DNA from: Prinsepia uniflora
Lineage: Eukaryota > Streptophyta > Magnoliopsida > Rosales > Rosaceae
Assembly (NCBI GenBank): GCA_032719365.1
Contig: CM064863.1
Span: 24,747,137 to 24,811,136 of the forward strand
Reading direction: 5' to 3'
Length of the DNA: 64,000 nucleotides
This document shows positions 12,001-24,003 of the stretch, one piece after another. The translations under genes were made by a program, and so were the position numbers. The first letter of the stretch is position 1; each line of letters starts with the position of its first letter. The notes below the pieces were generated by a model. It was not told the DNA's origin, did not search any database, and saw only the letters and a program-made list of their open reading frames with translations.

Positions 12001-14671
12001 GTGGCCACCTCCGTCCCCCGCCGTGGCTTGCCATCCTCAGCCTCTCACCACTTCCTCATGGTCATATTCATTGTATCACAGTCACAAGATGAGTGATGGA
12101 GGTGGGGAATATGTGTGTTTGTGTTTTGTAGAAAAATGGAGGAATATGGGTTATGGGGTTTTCGGGTGTGAAAAAGAAATGAGAAGATAGTGATGGCTGA
12201 TGAGAGAAGAGTGAATAGATGATTAGATGAGTGGTGAGGATTGAGTGTTTGATTGAAATGAATGGCTAGGATTGAGTGAAGAAAAGATTAATTATATAAT
12301 AATAGATATAATAATATTTAATTAACTTAGATCCAAAAATTAGGGGATTGTCCAATGGGATGAGTGACACTTGTCACTCATCCATGGGACCCACTCAAAA
12401 TATCTGGCCAAATCAGAAATTGCCAAATCATCTCCGTCTCGAAGTACGTGCATAGTGAAATCGAACTTCCGTGACCTATAACTTCCCCGTTCGAAGTCTG
12501 ATTTCAGCGTGCCGCCTGTCTATGGATTCGTATCATCCCGATCTACGTAACGGTCTTCGGCCCTCGGCCATCGGACTTCCCAGTCAAAAAGTCAACTATT
12601 TACCCCAATTAACTAAAATTACCAAATTGCCCCTAAACTTCCGAACGTCATAACTTCTTCCACGAACGTCGGAATTGAACGTGCCACCTGTCTATGAACT
12701 CGTGATGTCACAAACTACGTCATGGTCATCGGTCAAAGTCCATTTGACCGTCAGAATGAAAAGTCAACATTTTGCCACGCTTAGGGGCAAAACGGTCATT
12801 TCGCATCGTTCATCCGATTTCGCTCAACTAATCACGGATTAGCCTCACTAATCATGATTAGTCACTAATCTAATCTAGGAATTTGGGACGGGTCGTTACA
12901 ATAGCGATGCGTGCAACCATCAATCCAGGACCGCTCTCAATCCTGGTATGTCGCCGTGAACATATCAATGCCGCGACCACCTCTAGAACATGGTACACAC
13001 GTCACCGATCGATCATCTAAATCGTCAGCACTCCGAAGTCGAGCCTACAGTGGCTGCTCGACAACGGGACATGCATTGTGACCTCTCCGAAAGGAACACA
13101 TCCCTAGTCCGGAGGCGAGCGTCACGTCGTCCGTCACCGTGCACACAGCACCTGTCGCGACAACGACTCAGACCCGTAGGTCATCAATAGGGCCTCATGC
13201 CCGAGTCAAACCAAATCCAAATCGGTCTCATGCCCAATTTTACCTTTTCAAAACCATTTCATTAAAACCGAAAGCATAAGCGCGTATAAGCACATATAAA
13301 ACCCAGAAACCTCAAAGTACGTGCCCATACTTAAACACTCACACAAATGTACTCATGGCATCACAAACCGTCCGAACTGCAGCCTCGAGACGCGCGTCGT
13401 ACTCCTTCCCGGGTCAATCGTCGTCTCTGGGGTTCCCAAATATGTCCAAATCACTTTATAGGATTACTAACTACTTAATTAACCCCTCACTAAAGTCCTC
13501 TAATTTTCTGGGATTTTTAACTATTTTTAAACGCACTTTGAAACCTTCGGACAGCTCGAACTATATCGAAACGATGTCTTATCGACTCGAAACCAGTCCC
13601 AAAATGATCGTTACATCGAATAGCTAATTTCACATGTTAGAACCACCCCCAAACTCACCCCCACGCGCCCGCACGAGCCGCCTGAAGTGGCTGCGCGTGG
13701 GAGCCACGCGCTAGTGCTACAGCGTCGTCTTCTCCCTCGGCCAGTCTGGTTTTCTCTACAAATCCGGTCCAACTGGACCGGCTTAACCGGTCCAGGATCC
13801 TAGACTGTTCAATCTTCATCCTTTCTCTTCCTAATCAATCCTATTTTTCCTATTTTGATCCTAGGAACCTAACTATATGAACCAAAACACCTAAAACCTA
13901 CAAAATCGCACCGGCCCAATTTTTCCTCACGGTTCAATAATTCCATAAACTCCCCAGGGCTTCCTCAGCCGTGAACCATCACCAAAATCACCCTAATACC
14001 TTCCTAACAACCTAACTAACCTATTCTAATCAAGAAAAACTGGCCATAACGTATGAAATTTAAAATGGAAGAAATCGGGCAAAAATCGAGCTACTTGCAC
14101 GGTTGCCTCCGTCGTCCACGGCGGCACCGTCCTGGCCAGCCACCACCTTCCTCACGGCCCTTCTCTCACTCTCTTGGTATCTCAAACATCATTAGAAGGG
14201 AAGGGTTTGGATTGAGTTGGATGTTTGATCGGGTTTGGTAGATGGGAAAATGGTTGAACAAAGAAAAGAGGATATGCATGAATTGTTTGGGCTGGGCAAT
14301 GGATGGGTGACACTTGTCACTCATCCATTGGGCCTATCCAAAATATCTGGGCTCTACTTAAGTTTGAAAGTCCTCGCCTCGTAAAACATACAATAGTATG
14401 TTCGAACTTCCATGAACCATAATTTCTCCGTCGAACGTCCGATTTCGATGTGTCGCCTGTTTATGGATTCGTATCGTCCCAATCTACGCAACGGTCCTTA
14501 GCCCTCGGCCATCTGACCTCCCGGGTCAAAAGTCAACTTTTTACCCTCGTCTAGGGCCAAAATCGTAATTTCGCCCTGAACGTCCGTTAATCCTCGACTA
14601 ATTACCGATTAGTCTTGCTAATCCATTATTAATCCCTAATTAATCCTTAAAATCAGGGGCGGGTCGTTACA
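9033..14671 (-). repeat. 5' LTR of copy A, split by a solo LTR
   Basis: The LTR runs 9033-10,011 and resumes at 12,906-14,671; the insertion and one copy of ATAGC lie between. Joined coordinates give about 2.75 kb, comparable to the 2.8 kb 3' LTR. It starts TGACAGGACCC and ends GGGTCGTTACA in plus coordinates. Matching positions in the 3' LTR lie near 3690, where ATCATAGCGATG runs uninterrupted, which confirms the insertion point. Confidence 0.85.
10012..12900 (-). mobile_element. Solo LTR nested in the 5' LTR of copy A
   Basis: An LTR of 2,889 bp with ends TGACAGGACC...GGGTCGTTACA is flanked by 5 bp duplications ATAGC at 10,007-10,011 and 12,901-12,905. No internal region is present, so it is a product of recombination between the two LTRs of a former element. 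It holds hairpin words with different stems: GGGC/GCCC at 10,923-10,935, GGAC/GTCC at 10,953-10,965, GGGC/GCCC at 10,982-10,994. It belongs to a family different from copy A but with the same overall layout. Confidence 0.9.
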
Positions 14672-15819
14672 CGACATCCATGCCATGTCAAAGCCACTCA
14701 GTACTGGCGTATTCCTCGACATCAATCCACTTCCTGCATTCCGCATGACGACAACCTTCCCACTTGCGGATGGGCGACTAGCTAGAAAGCCGTCACAACA
14801 AGCCCCAAATTGGCTCCATACTGACGCGGAACTTTGGAGGCTTATGAACAACCTACACCATGCATAAGCATGCGCTCAAACCCATGAAGGACATGGCGTG
14901 ACACCTTGCCACTAGGATGTGCTCGAGACGTAAGTCCTAATGCTCTCCATGATATGCACTGCACGAGGATGTGCTCAAGTCCATGAAATACAAGGCGTGA
15001 CACCTTGTCATCAGAGCTCAAGATGTATGTCCTAACGCTCTGCACACCATGCAGGAGGATGCACCCGAGCCCACGTAGACCGAGACATGACTGCTGACCA
15101 CCAGAGCTCGAGGCATAAGTCCCGACACCTTACATGACATGCGCAGGTGCTACAACATTTGCACCCAAAACAAAACTCATCACAGCAAGTCGAACAACTA
15201 AACAACTAAGACCAAGTCCAATCAGAGCTCCTACAATGACTTCAATGAGGCCTCAGAATTTCAGAAGCTACTAAGAGATGCAGCACTCTTCGCGAAGGGC
15301 AATATAACCTCCTAGAATGCACTAGCAAGAAGCACGTCAATCGCCGGACAATGTCCCGAGACATGCCGCTAAGCGATTTTAGAGAAAAAAGACACACCCA
15401 CTGAGTAAGGAGTCAACAACATGACGTGACCTTCCAGATTGCAAACGCCTACTCAAGTGGACAAGTCAATGAAGGTTTGAGACGTTCTGGCCACCACAAA
15501 GAGAAGGATGGGACATACTCACTGGCATGCTTACACACTTTGATAATGGAGATCCCAGGAAGTCGACACTACCCCACTTGACACTGCTCTCGCCCTCATT
15601 GAGGCATACTACATGTTGGAGACGTCAAAAAGATGCTGGATTAATGCCTCCATGGAATCCAATGAGACGATGGTCTGGGAGACGACTTCTAGCACCAGAT
15701 TCAATCATACGTCATCAATGTCAAGTGTTGGACCATGTCCCATGACACACCTCTAAGAGACTCCGAAAAAGAAAGTTGTACACTTGGAGTACAAGTGCAG
15801 CTTAGACACGAAGCCTTCG
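14672..15819 (+). other. Internal region of the host element, right of copy A
   Basis: This begins with the right CGACA duplication. It holds the end of the short split frame (to 14,867) and degenerate repeats, and no recognised domain. A stretch near 15,340-15,390 (ATGTCCCGAGACATGCC) resembles one near 15,733-15,775 (ATGTCCCATGACACACC), suggesting an older duplication of about 390 bp. Confidence 0.45.
14862..15145 (+). repeat. Degenerate tandem repeat, about 100 bp unit, three copies
   Basis: Three successive blocks share the order: CATG(A/C) near 'CTCAAACCCATGAA', GGCGTGACACCTTG, GAGCTC or GTGCTCGAG, and GTCCTAA(T/C)GCTCT or GTCCCGACACC. The copies begin near 14,862, 14,960 and 15,050. The third copy is the most diverged. 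Confidence 0.55.
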
Positions 15820-16582
15820 CCACACGAAGCACTCGAAGCCTTTGCCACGCGAAGCACTCGAAGCCTTTGCCACGCGAAGCACTTAATGCCTTCACCATGC
15901 GAAGAATTAGATGACTTTGTCACGCGAAGCATTAGATGCCTTTGCCATGCGAAACACTCCAAGCCTTGGCCAAGCGAAGCACTCCAAGCCTTCGCCAAGC
16001 GAAGCACTCGATGCCTTCACCGTGCAAAGCACTCGAAGCCTTCGCCTTCGACTTACGAAACACTCGAAGACTTCGTCATGTGAAGCACTCGAAACCATCG
16101 CCAAGCGAAGCACTTTAAGCCTTTGCCGCATGAAGAACTCGAAGCCCTCGCCATGCGAAGCACTCGAGGTTTTTGCCACGCGAAGTACTAGAAACCTTCA
16201 CCACGCGAAGCACACAATGCCTTCACCACGTGAAGCGCTCCAAGCCATCGCCTTACGAATCACATAAAGCCTTTTTCACATAAAGCCTTTTTCACACAAA
16301 GCACTCAAAGCCTTTGTCACGTGAAGCACTCAAATCCTTCATCATACGAAGCACTCGAAGCCGTCGTCGTGCGTAGCACTCGAAGCCTTCGTCTTGCATA
16401 GCACTCGAAGCCTTCGCCGTGTAAAGCACTAGAAGCCTTCACCCTGTGAAGCACTCCAAGCCTTCACCATGCGAAGAACTCTAAGCCTTCTCCATGCGAA
16501 GCACTCTAAGCCTTTTCCACGCAAAGCAAGCGAGTCTTCGCCACGCGAAGCACTACAAGCCTTCACCCTGCGAAGCACTCCA
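15820..16582 (+). repeat. 25 bp minisatellite, left half of the array
   Basis: The array is built on GAAGCACTCNAAGCC followed by TT(C/T)GCCACGC, 25 bp per unit, about 30 units with point changes. Because 25 is not a multiple of three and the unit seldom forms a stop, frames such as 15,784-16,083 and 15,911-16,267 stay open and encode 25-residue periodic peptides. I do not read these as genes. The array is cut at 16,582 by a solo LTR and resumes at 19,457 after the CTCCA duplication. Confidence 0.9.
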
Positions 16583-19451
16583 TGTCAGGACCCACCCCGA
16601 TTTCACCCCGAAAACCGAGGTAAACCCTGCTCCCGTCTGACACCCCGACACAACACCAACATAAACTACTAAACTACACAGTCAGACGCAGGAGAAAATT
16701 TAAACCTCCCGAAGTCAAACGTTTACAGAGCATAGTACTAAATACAAAAGAAAGAAAACCGTTAAACTAGATACACGCACACGGAAAATTTAAAACATTC
16801 AGGGGTCGCTCTCGTACTTCTATGCCTTCGACGCTGCCTCAACGCCGAAACCCCGCTCTAGCTCCACGACTTGGACGACAATTTAAAACAGAAGGTGTGA
16901 GTGGACCATAAATAATAAAAGAATTTCTGAAAACCATTTCATAATAAAACCAGGGTTTTAGCCCTCCGTTTTGAAATCACATGCACAACCTAGTTATAAA
17001 AACAATTATAATTCACTTAAAGATAATCATAAAAACATTTGCAGAATCATTATAAAAACAGTTATAGAACTCATATCACAAGCATCATAAAAACCACGTC
17101 ATAAAACATAAGTTTCAACCAATCATTATCCGATCAAACCTGCTGGACCTATCCGAGTCTTTAAACTCCCGAGTCTTTAAACTCAACAGGCCTACGGGGG
17201 AAATATCAATATATATCCGAGTCTTTAAACTCCCGAGTCTTTAAACTCAATCCGGGTCTTTAAACCCAATCTGGGCCCGTCCCCCGTCAATCACAATATC
17301 ATGGTCTTTAAACCCAATAACCAGATCCAAAAAATCCAATCAAAACCATTTGAAAACCATTTCTCAATCCACATCCAAACCCGAATCCGAAATCACTCGT
17401 CTGATGCCCTTTCGGCATCCAAAACCGTCATTCCGAACCCAAATCCGAAATCACTTTTCAACTTTAAAATCAAATCCCACTTTCCGAAATCCGATTCTAA
17501 AATCGAAAACCTTGATCATCAAAATCACGTCTCAAAATCCATTTATAATCATTGAAAATTGCCTATCATTTGAAAACCCCAAGTCATGGCATCAAAATCG
17601 TAAACAGAGTATTTCTCGTAAAACGTGCGAAAAACCGTACTTTCTCGAAAAACGTGCAATGATGTAAAACCAACTTAGCAATCATCATGAAATCACATAT
17701 AAAACCATAAAACAATAATAGAAAAATAGTTATGCATGCTCAAGTTTAGAGAAGGGGTCCACTCACAGTACCGAGCCCTCAATCGCGTCCCGAACGTTCC
17801 GTACGTTCTTCAGCTTCCTCGGGAAGTCCCGATCCTGTCAACAATCACCCAAGAACGTCACTAACACATCTACGAAGGTCCACCTAATTTTCCCCAAAAA
17901 TCCCCGGATCCTAAACATAATGGACCGGAACCCTAAACCTTCAACTTCGCGGGACTAACCTCAAACGACATCCGAATAACCCGAAACTTATTCCAATAGA
18001 CTCGTTATAACATCTAGACCAAAAACTCAGTTGACACCTTCCCAAAACACCGCCGCACGCGCCCCCACACGCCGCCCAAAGTGGCTGCGCGTGGGCCTCA
18101 CGCGCCCGCTACAGTGTCATCGTCTACCTCGGGTCGACCGGTTCGACTGTACTGAACCGGCGTTCCCGGTTCTTCGCCGTCCGTCCACCAATTCGACTCC
18201 TCTCCTCACCATCCTCACCGTTCAGTCCTAAGCAACCCATTCCCCTTACTCTAACACCTCGACACAGTCCCTAGATCATCGTCCCAAACTCGACACAACA
18301 ACTCGTTTGTCCCCTGTTCTTCCTCCCTGCTAACCAGCCACTCCCCCTTCACGGCAACCACACTAAACAACTCCTAAGGACCTACTAAAGCTCACCCAAC
18401 TCACCAAATCTCTCGACTCACACTCAAAACCCACGACTTCCCGTTTGAAATTTACGGCAAAATAGAGTAATTACAGGAGAACACGAAATTACCTCTGCTC
18501 AGGCCACCGCCGTGAGCTCAGCCATACGTAAGTAGCTCCTCTCGTCCTCCTCCGTCCTCTGGACGCCACCACCAGCCTCGACTGGTCGAATATGGCAGCA
18601 CCACCACTCAAATTCCTCTCTGTTTTCTGATTTCCCGTGAGCTCACACCTCGCACACACACTAATACCTCACCTCCCAACCTTCTCACTGTCTTCCTCTC
18701 AAGCTCTGGTTACCCCTTACTCACAAATTCACTCTCATCAGCTCACAACACTCAAACCTTCCCAGCCATCGATCGATTTCCTCACCGCCTCACTCTGTCT
18801 CTGTTTTCTCAAATGCACGGTTAACCCCCAATTATTTGGACCCGTAAACAAAATCCTGGAATCCACTAGACCCCTAGCACGTGTCACCATCCCACAACCC
18901 TCTCACAAGTGGCTCAATCACAGCCATCCACTTGTCCCTCTCTGTTGCACAAATCCCAATGTGCAAAAGACCAAAATGCCCTTCCTTTTAAGCCAAAATT
19001 ACCCTTTTGCCACTACCTTCCTAGACCCGTAACTCACACATCTTAACTCCGATGAATACGTGCCGCCTGTCGTTGAATTCAGGACGACGAGATCTACCTA
19101 ACTGTCCTAGGTCAACGTGTCAAAATCCGGTCGTACGAAAAGTCAACTTTCCCCCTATTTTACCCAAATTACGATAATACCCTCAACCTTCCGAACATCA
19201 TAACTTCCTCCTTGGATGTCGAAATCGGGCGTGCCACCTATCTACGGATTCGTGACGTCCCGAACTACGTCACCGTTAACGGTCAAAGTCCATTTGACCG
19301 CCCGAACTAAAAGTCAACAATTTTCCCGAACTAGGGGCAAAATCGCCATTCTAGGCTAACAACCCTATCGGGACCAACTAACCACCGATTAAACTTACTA
19401 ATCTCATCTTAAGCACTATCTTATCCCTAATTTCCAGGACGGGTCGTTACA
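16583..19451 (-). mobile_element. Solo LTR inserted in the 25 bp minisatellite
   Basis: An LTR of 2,869 bp, TGTCAGGACCC...GGGTCGTTACA in plus coordinates, has exact duplications CTCCA at 16,578-16,582 and 19,452-19,456. It carries GAGTCTTTAAACTC at 17,155-17,168, 17,171-17,184, 17,219-17,232 and 17,235-17,248, and GGGTCTTTAAACCC at 17,254-17,267. It also has a GCGCGTGGG/CACGCGC segment at about 18,080-18,110 and a TGACGT dyad at 19,252-19,273. The 131-codon frame at 18,637-19,032 lies inside this LTR and has no recognisable domain. Confidence 0.92.
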
Positions 19452-19456
19452 CTCCA

Positions 19457-20490
19457 AGTCTTTGCCATGTGAAGCATTCTAAGCCTTTGCCACGTAAGCA
19501 CCCGAGTCTTCGCCATGCGAAGCACTCCTAGCCTTCGCCATGCGAAGCACTCTAAGCCTTTACCACACAAAGCACTCTAAACCTTTTCCACGCAAAGCAC
19601 TCGAGTCTTCGCCATGCGAAGCACTACAAACCTTCGGCACACGAAGCACTCTAAGCCTTCGTCCCCGTGAAGCACTCCAAGCCTTCGTCATGCGAAGTAT
19701 TCTATGTGTTTGCCACGCAAAGCACCCGAGTCTTCGCCACGTAAAGCACTCCAAGCCTTCTCCACGCGAAGCACTCCAAGCCTTTGCCATACGAAGTACT
19801 TCAAGCCTTCGCCTCGCTAAGTACTCCAAATCTTCGCCTCGCGAAGGACTCCAAGTCTTCGCCATGTTAAGCACTCCAAGCCTTCTCCTTGTGAAGCACT
19901 CCAAGTCTTCGCCATGCGAAGCACTTCAAGCTTTCGCCATGTGAAGCACTCCAAACCTTTGCCATGTGAAGCGCTCCAAGCCTTCACCATGCGAAGAATA
20001 CTAATATGTTGCCACGCAAAGCGCACTAAAGCCTTTGTCTAGTAAAACACCCGGGTCTTTTCCATGTGAAGCACTCAAATCCTTCGCAGTGCGAAGCACA
20101 CAAAACCTTTGCCACACGAGGCACTCGAAGCCTTTTCCACGCGAAGCACTCAAATTCTTCGTCGTGTGAAGCACTCGAATCTTTCGTCATGTGAAACACT
20201 CAAAGACTTTTCCATGCAAAGCACTTGAAGCCTTCACCACGCGAAGTACTCTACTTCGCCATGCAAAGCACTCAAAACGTTCCAAGACTTTGCCCACGAA
20301 GCACCCCAAGCCTTCGCCCCACGAAGCACTCTGAGCCTTTGTCATGTGAAGCACCCTAAGCCTTCGCCATGCAGAGCACTCCGTACCTTCGCCATGCGAA
20401 GCACTCCAAGCCTTCGTCCCATGATGCACTCCAAGTATTCGCCCTGCGAAGCACTCTAAGCCTTCGTCATGTGAAGCACCCCTAATTCTT
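19457..20490 (+). repeat. 25 bp minisatellite, right half of the array
   Basis: The array continues the 25 bp unit of 15,820-16,582 for roughly 40 more units, with more length variation (short units near 20,250 and 20,280). Frames on both strands (19,540-19,944 plus, 19,560-19,904 minus) are open for over 110 codons for the same arithmetic reason. Codon-like meaning is not supported. Confidence 0.9.
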
Positions 20491-21000
20491 CACCAATTGA
20501 AACGTCGAAGTGGTCACCTATCGAAGCAGCTGAGACTTCGTCCCATGGCACTGAAGTGCCAGCACCTTGGCTCGTGAAGCATCAAAGTCTTTGACCAAAA
20601 GTGTCAACGTCTTCTCCCATGAAGCAATCCGCGCACTCACCCCGTGAAGCATCAATGCATTCGTTCGATGAGGGTCAACACCTTCGTTCGAAGCATCAAG
20701 TCCTTTGCTCATAAAGCATCAATGCCTTCGGCCCGTGAAGTAGCCAAGCCTTCTCACACGAAGCAGCAAATCGCTCATGAAGCAATGAGGCAATCACCCC
20801 ACGACGCATCAAGGCAATCACCTCGGTATGCGTCAAGGAAATTGCCCCGCGACGCATCAAGGTAATCGCTTTGCAACGCACCAACTTCCTTGTTCGTCAA
20901 AGCCATAATGCCTTCAACTTGCAACCTATCAACATTTGTGCTCCGTGAAGCACCAAAACCCAACACTGGAAAAAAGTTCAAGGACTTCACCTACAAAGGA
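20491..21000 (+). repeat. Diverged extension of the minisatellite
   Basis: The unit changes to forms such as GAAGCATCAANGC and later GACGCATCAAGG(C/T)AATC, with irregular spacing. It looks like an older, decayed part of the same array grading into single-copy sequence. Confidence 0.6.
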
Positions 21001-22255
21001 CTCGAAGCACCTCTCTAAAGGGAAAAATATAGCCTTCGCCTTGAAGAGCTAAATCGTCACCTCAAGGAACTCGACGGCTAAGTTCAATGTAGTTAACCAA
21101 AAATGAGAAACATAGTACTCAAGAACAATCCCAAGGATGTATAGTTTGTACCCAACCAAATGGACTTGCTAGATTTGGAAAAACTACTAAGGATCGCTTC
21201 CAAACCCCACCAAGGGGAGCAACAGTCGGGTCATGTCATGACAAATCTTGGGCAAATGTCTTAGTGTGTGCGACTACAAATTCTAGCACACAACTTCGAG
21301 ATTGATTCGAACGTAACAAGCTCAAATTTTTCTTTCTTGAAGAAAACTTGATGGCGCCAAAAAATTACGGAAGTCAGCTTTCCAACACCACAAACGGCAC
21401 TTAATTCGAAGCTAAAACGAAGTCAGAAGACCAAATTTACTACACAAAGGTCAAATCTGCCGAAAATCACAAAACACTCAAAAAATAATGGAAGGGTTCT
21501 ATTAATGAAAATTAAAGAAGTTGGCAATTCACAAGTTGAATGCTTAAGCATGTATTCAATGCTAAGATCAAGCTACGAGCCAAGAAGAATCATGAAGCTC
21601 ATCATCAGGAGCGGCACGACCTAATAGTCTCTCCGTCAACCTATGAGCAAGCCTTGGAGGCCTTCGATCATCCCATCGTGTACTTCCAGTGACACTCGTC
21701 CATGACCTTATTCAAATAGTGGGGGCAACCTCCTCAACATCACCTACTTGGCATAGTTGGCTTCACAAAAGCAACTTCACCACGGCTTGACTCGACGACA
21801 GCTACAAAGCAGCTTGACTTTCAACTCCAAGATGAAATAATGGTTTTGTGTCATGTGTCTTCACGCCACTTGGCTTCAATGTCTAGATGATGGCATCTCC
21901 AAGATCTCTTCCTTCAATTAGGCGATGATGTACGACGTCTTGAGCTTTGCAAGGGGGCATGATCGATCCTCCATTCTATGTTCCGCCTTGCTACACCCCA
22001 TTTGAGCTCAACAAGGCCTTGAACATCAAGTCTCTGGATGATCATCCGTCATCCAAAGCAACTCCTTGGAAAGCTTCAGTTACTTCATGACATCACATGC
22101 ACTTCGCCTCGCGTCATGGGAAGCCTTGCTTTGAAGATGAAGCACATATCACCTTGTAGTTGCAACACACATTGCCTTGCAGCTGGAACAAGCCTCATAC
22201 TGGGTTGTGACGCGTCGCACTCCAAGTGATGGGACTCATCGCCTCTCACTTACAG
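21001..22255 (+). other. Low-repeat internal sequence of the host element
   Basis: I find no domain, RNA gene or complete sub-element here. A short string AGTGGGGGCAACC at about 21,718-21,730 resembles a polypurine tract, but no LTR start follows it. Confidence 0.4.
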
Positions 22256-22875
22256 CATGCCTCACCTTACACTTTGCTGCACCTCGCCCGACGCTCTGTT
22301 GTACCTCGTCTTGCACTCTGCTGGGTTGTGACTCGTCGAACTCCAAGTGATGGGACTCCTCGCCTCGCACTTGTAGCATTCCTTGCCTTGTAGTTGCACC
22401 ATGCATCGCCTCGCACTTGCAGCATTCCTCGTCTTGCACTCTGTTGCACCTCGCCTAGCACTCTGCTGCACCTTGCCTGGCACTCTGCTGCACCTCGTCT
22501 TGCACTCTGTTGCACCTCGCCTTACACTCTGCTACACATCGTCTTGCACTCTGCTGCACCTCGCCTGTCACTCTGCTGCACCTCGCTTGGCACTCTGCTG
22601 CACCTCGCTTGGCACTTTGCTGCACCTCGCCTGGCACTCTGCTGCACCTCGGCTTGCACTTTGTTGCACCTCGTCTTGCACTCGGCTGCACCTCTCCTTG
22701 TAGTTACATCATGCCTCGTCTTGCACTCTACTGCACCTCGCGTAGCACTCTGCTGCACCTCGTCTTGCACTCTGCTGCACCTCGCCTTACACTCTGGTGC
22801 ACCTAACCTCGCACTCTGGTGCACCTCGCCTTGCACTCTAGTGCACCTCGCATTGCATTCTACTGCACCTCCCCC
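22256..22875 (+). repeat. 22 bp minisatellite, open in nearly all frames
   Basis: About 25 units follow the plan TGCACCTCGCCT(T/G) then GCACTCTGC, 22 bp each. Frames at 22,394-22,903 (plus, 169 codons), 22,383-22,703, 22,510-22,806 (plus) and 22,522-22,899, 22,455-22,691, 22,267-22,515 (minus) are all open. A repeat unit without stops whose length is not a multiple of three explains this. The peptides (LALCCTSPGTLLHL type) are not known proteins. Confidence 0.9.
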
Positions 22876-24003
22876 GCAAGACATTGGCTCCTCCCGCACT
22901 TGAAGATGACAAGTATGTCAATGCACCAAACTCTCTTATCCACAAAGCACCACAAACATATCAATTGGAGGAGTATCTTGGTGTCAAGTTCATCATCCCT
23001 CGAAGTTGGAAGCTCCAATAAATCTGGAGAATGCCACCAGATGGTACTCCACAAAGTGAGGTCTTCAAGACTACATCAGAAGTATGCCTTCATACATCTT
23101 AAAATGACCGTCTCGGAGAGTAGAGCACACTGCTGCTTGAATCGTTGCAATCGGACATCCACAACTCTTAGAATCTACAAAAGATCAAAATTGAACAAAA
23201 TAATATATAAATATATATATTATACATATAAAAAGCTACTTTGGCTTTCGTTGCTGCGGAAAAGAAAAAAAAAAAGCAAAATTTGCTTTGCTCCGACGAA
23301 CATCAAGTCAAATATATATTAAATATATTTAAACTCTATTTTGGGTTACATGGAGGCTGCGGCAACAAGAAAAAAAAAAGCCAAAAAATGTGTCATAAAG
23401 AAGCAGGAAAAAGTAAGAAGAGAAGCTCTTCAACAACAGTGAAAAAAAAAGGGCGCCAGCACCATAGATTTCTACACCAGCCAAGGGAAGAAGGGAGCTG
23501 CAAGCCCCATGTCTCCCAGCCATTCCTTTCCACCTGCACGCACGCGCAACTGCAAGCCTGACATCTCTGAAACTCTGAAGCTACAATGCTGACATCAGGA
23601 CAGGTCCACAACCACCTGCCCCTTGCCGCTGCTCTATCTCCCTTACTACCGCTTACTTCTCTTGTGGATGCACTACAACGCAAATGTTCATTCAAATTAG
23701 AGGTCGCGAGGTCTCATTTTAAGGAGGAAACAATAACCCTAATTTTTAGTGGACTTCAAGATTACACCTAGAATAGAGCGACATCAAGGCTAATTTGGGC
23801 TTTCCCAATTTGAAAATAAGCTCAAAGTCTGAAGATTTTCCACTTTCAATTTGGACCAAAACCCTAAGCCTAATGGATTATTAACTATATGCAAGGAATA
23901 TTTAAGACGAAGTCCTACATCCATAAAAGATAATTTATCGGGACCATAATGAAAAATTACATCCCTTAGTATTCCCTGAATTCCTAAGCGATGTGGGGGC
24001 ATT
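22876..24003 (+). other. 3' untranslated part of the host element up to its LTR
   Basis: No coding signal is seen. An AT-rich stretch with A-runs lies at 23,190-23,450. The last bases before the LTR are GATGTGGGGGCATT, a purine-rich string placed as a polypurine tract would be. Confidence 0.5.

Larger units (their letters stand above)
2702..14671 (-). mobile_element. LARD-like non-autonomous LTR retrotransposon (copy A)
   Basis: The element is complete on the minus strand, with exact 5 bp target duplications CGACA at 2697-2701 and 14,672-14,676. In minus order it has a 5' LTR (9033-14,671, itself interrupted), a tRNA-iMet-type primer-binding site (9017-9029), a 3.5 kb internal region, a polypurine tract (5519-5531) and a 3' LTR (2702-5516). 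The internal region has no long frame and no recognised gag-pol motif, yet is clearly similar over several stretches to the internal region of copy B at 32,134-34,453. Shared non-coding internal DNA with intact transposition signals is the pattern of large retrotransposon derivatives mobilised in trans. A Tekay-type chromovirus such as the one at 41,714 is a plausible partner because the LTR termini and primer site agree. Confidence 0.8.

Noticed and set aside
15784..16267. Long frames with 25-residue periodic peptides
   Set aside because: The periodicity follows from the 25 bp DNA unit read in shifting phase; no domain and no start context.
18637..19032. 131-codon plus-strand frame
   Set aside because: It lies wholly inside a solo LTR and has no recognisable domain.
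15820..20490. Possible CRISPR array because of short regular repeats
   Set aside because: There are no spacers; units are head-to-tail with point changes, the DNA is nuclear plant DNA, and no cas genes occur.
22394..22903. 169-codon plus-strand frame, apparently a Cys/Leu-rich repeat protein
   Set aside because: It is a translation of the 22 bp minisatellite; the other frames and strand are equally open, so there is no coding evidence.
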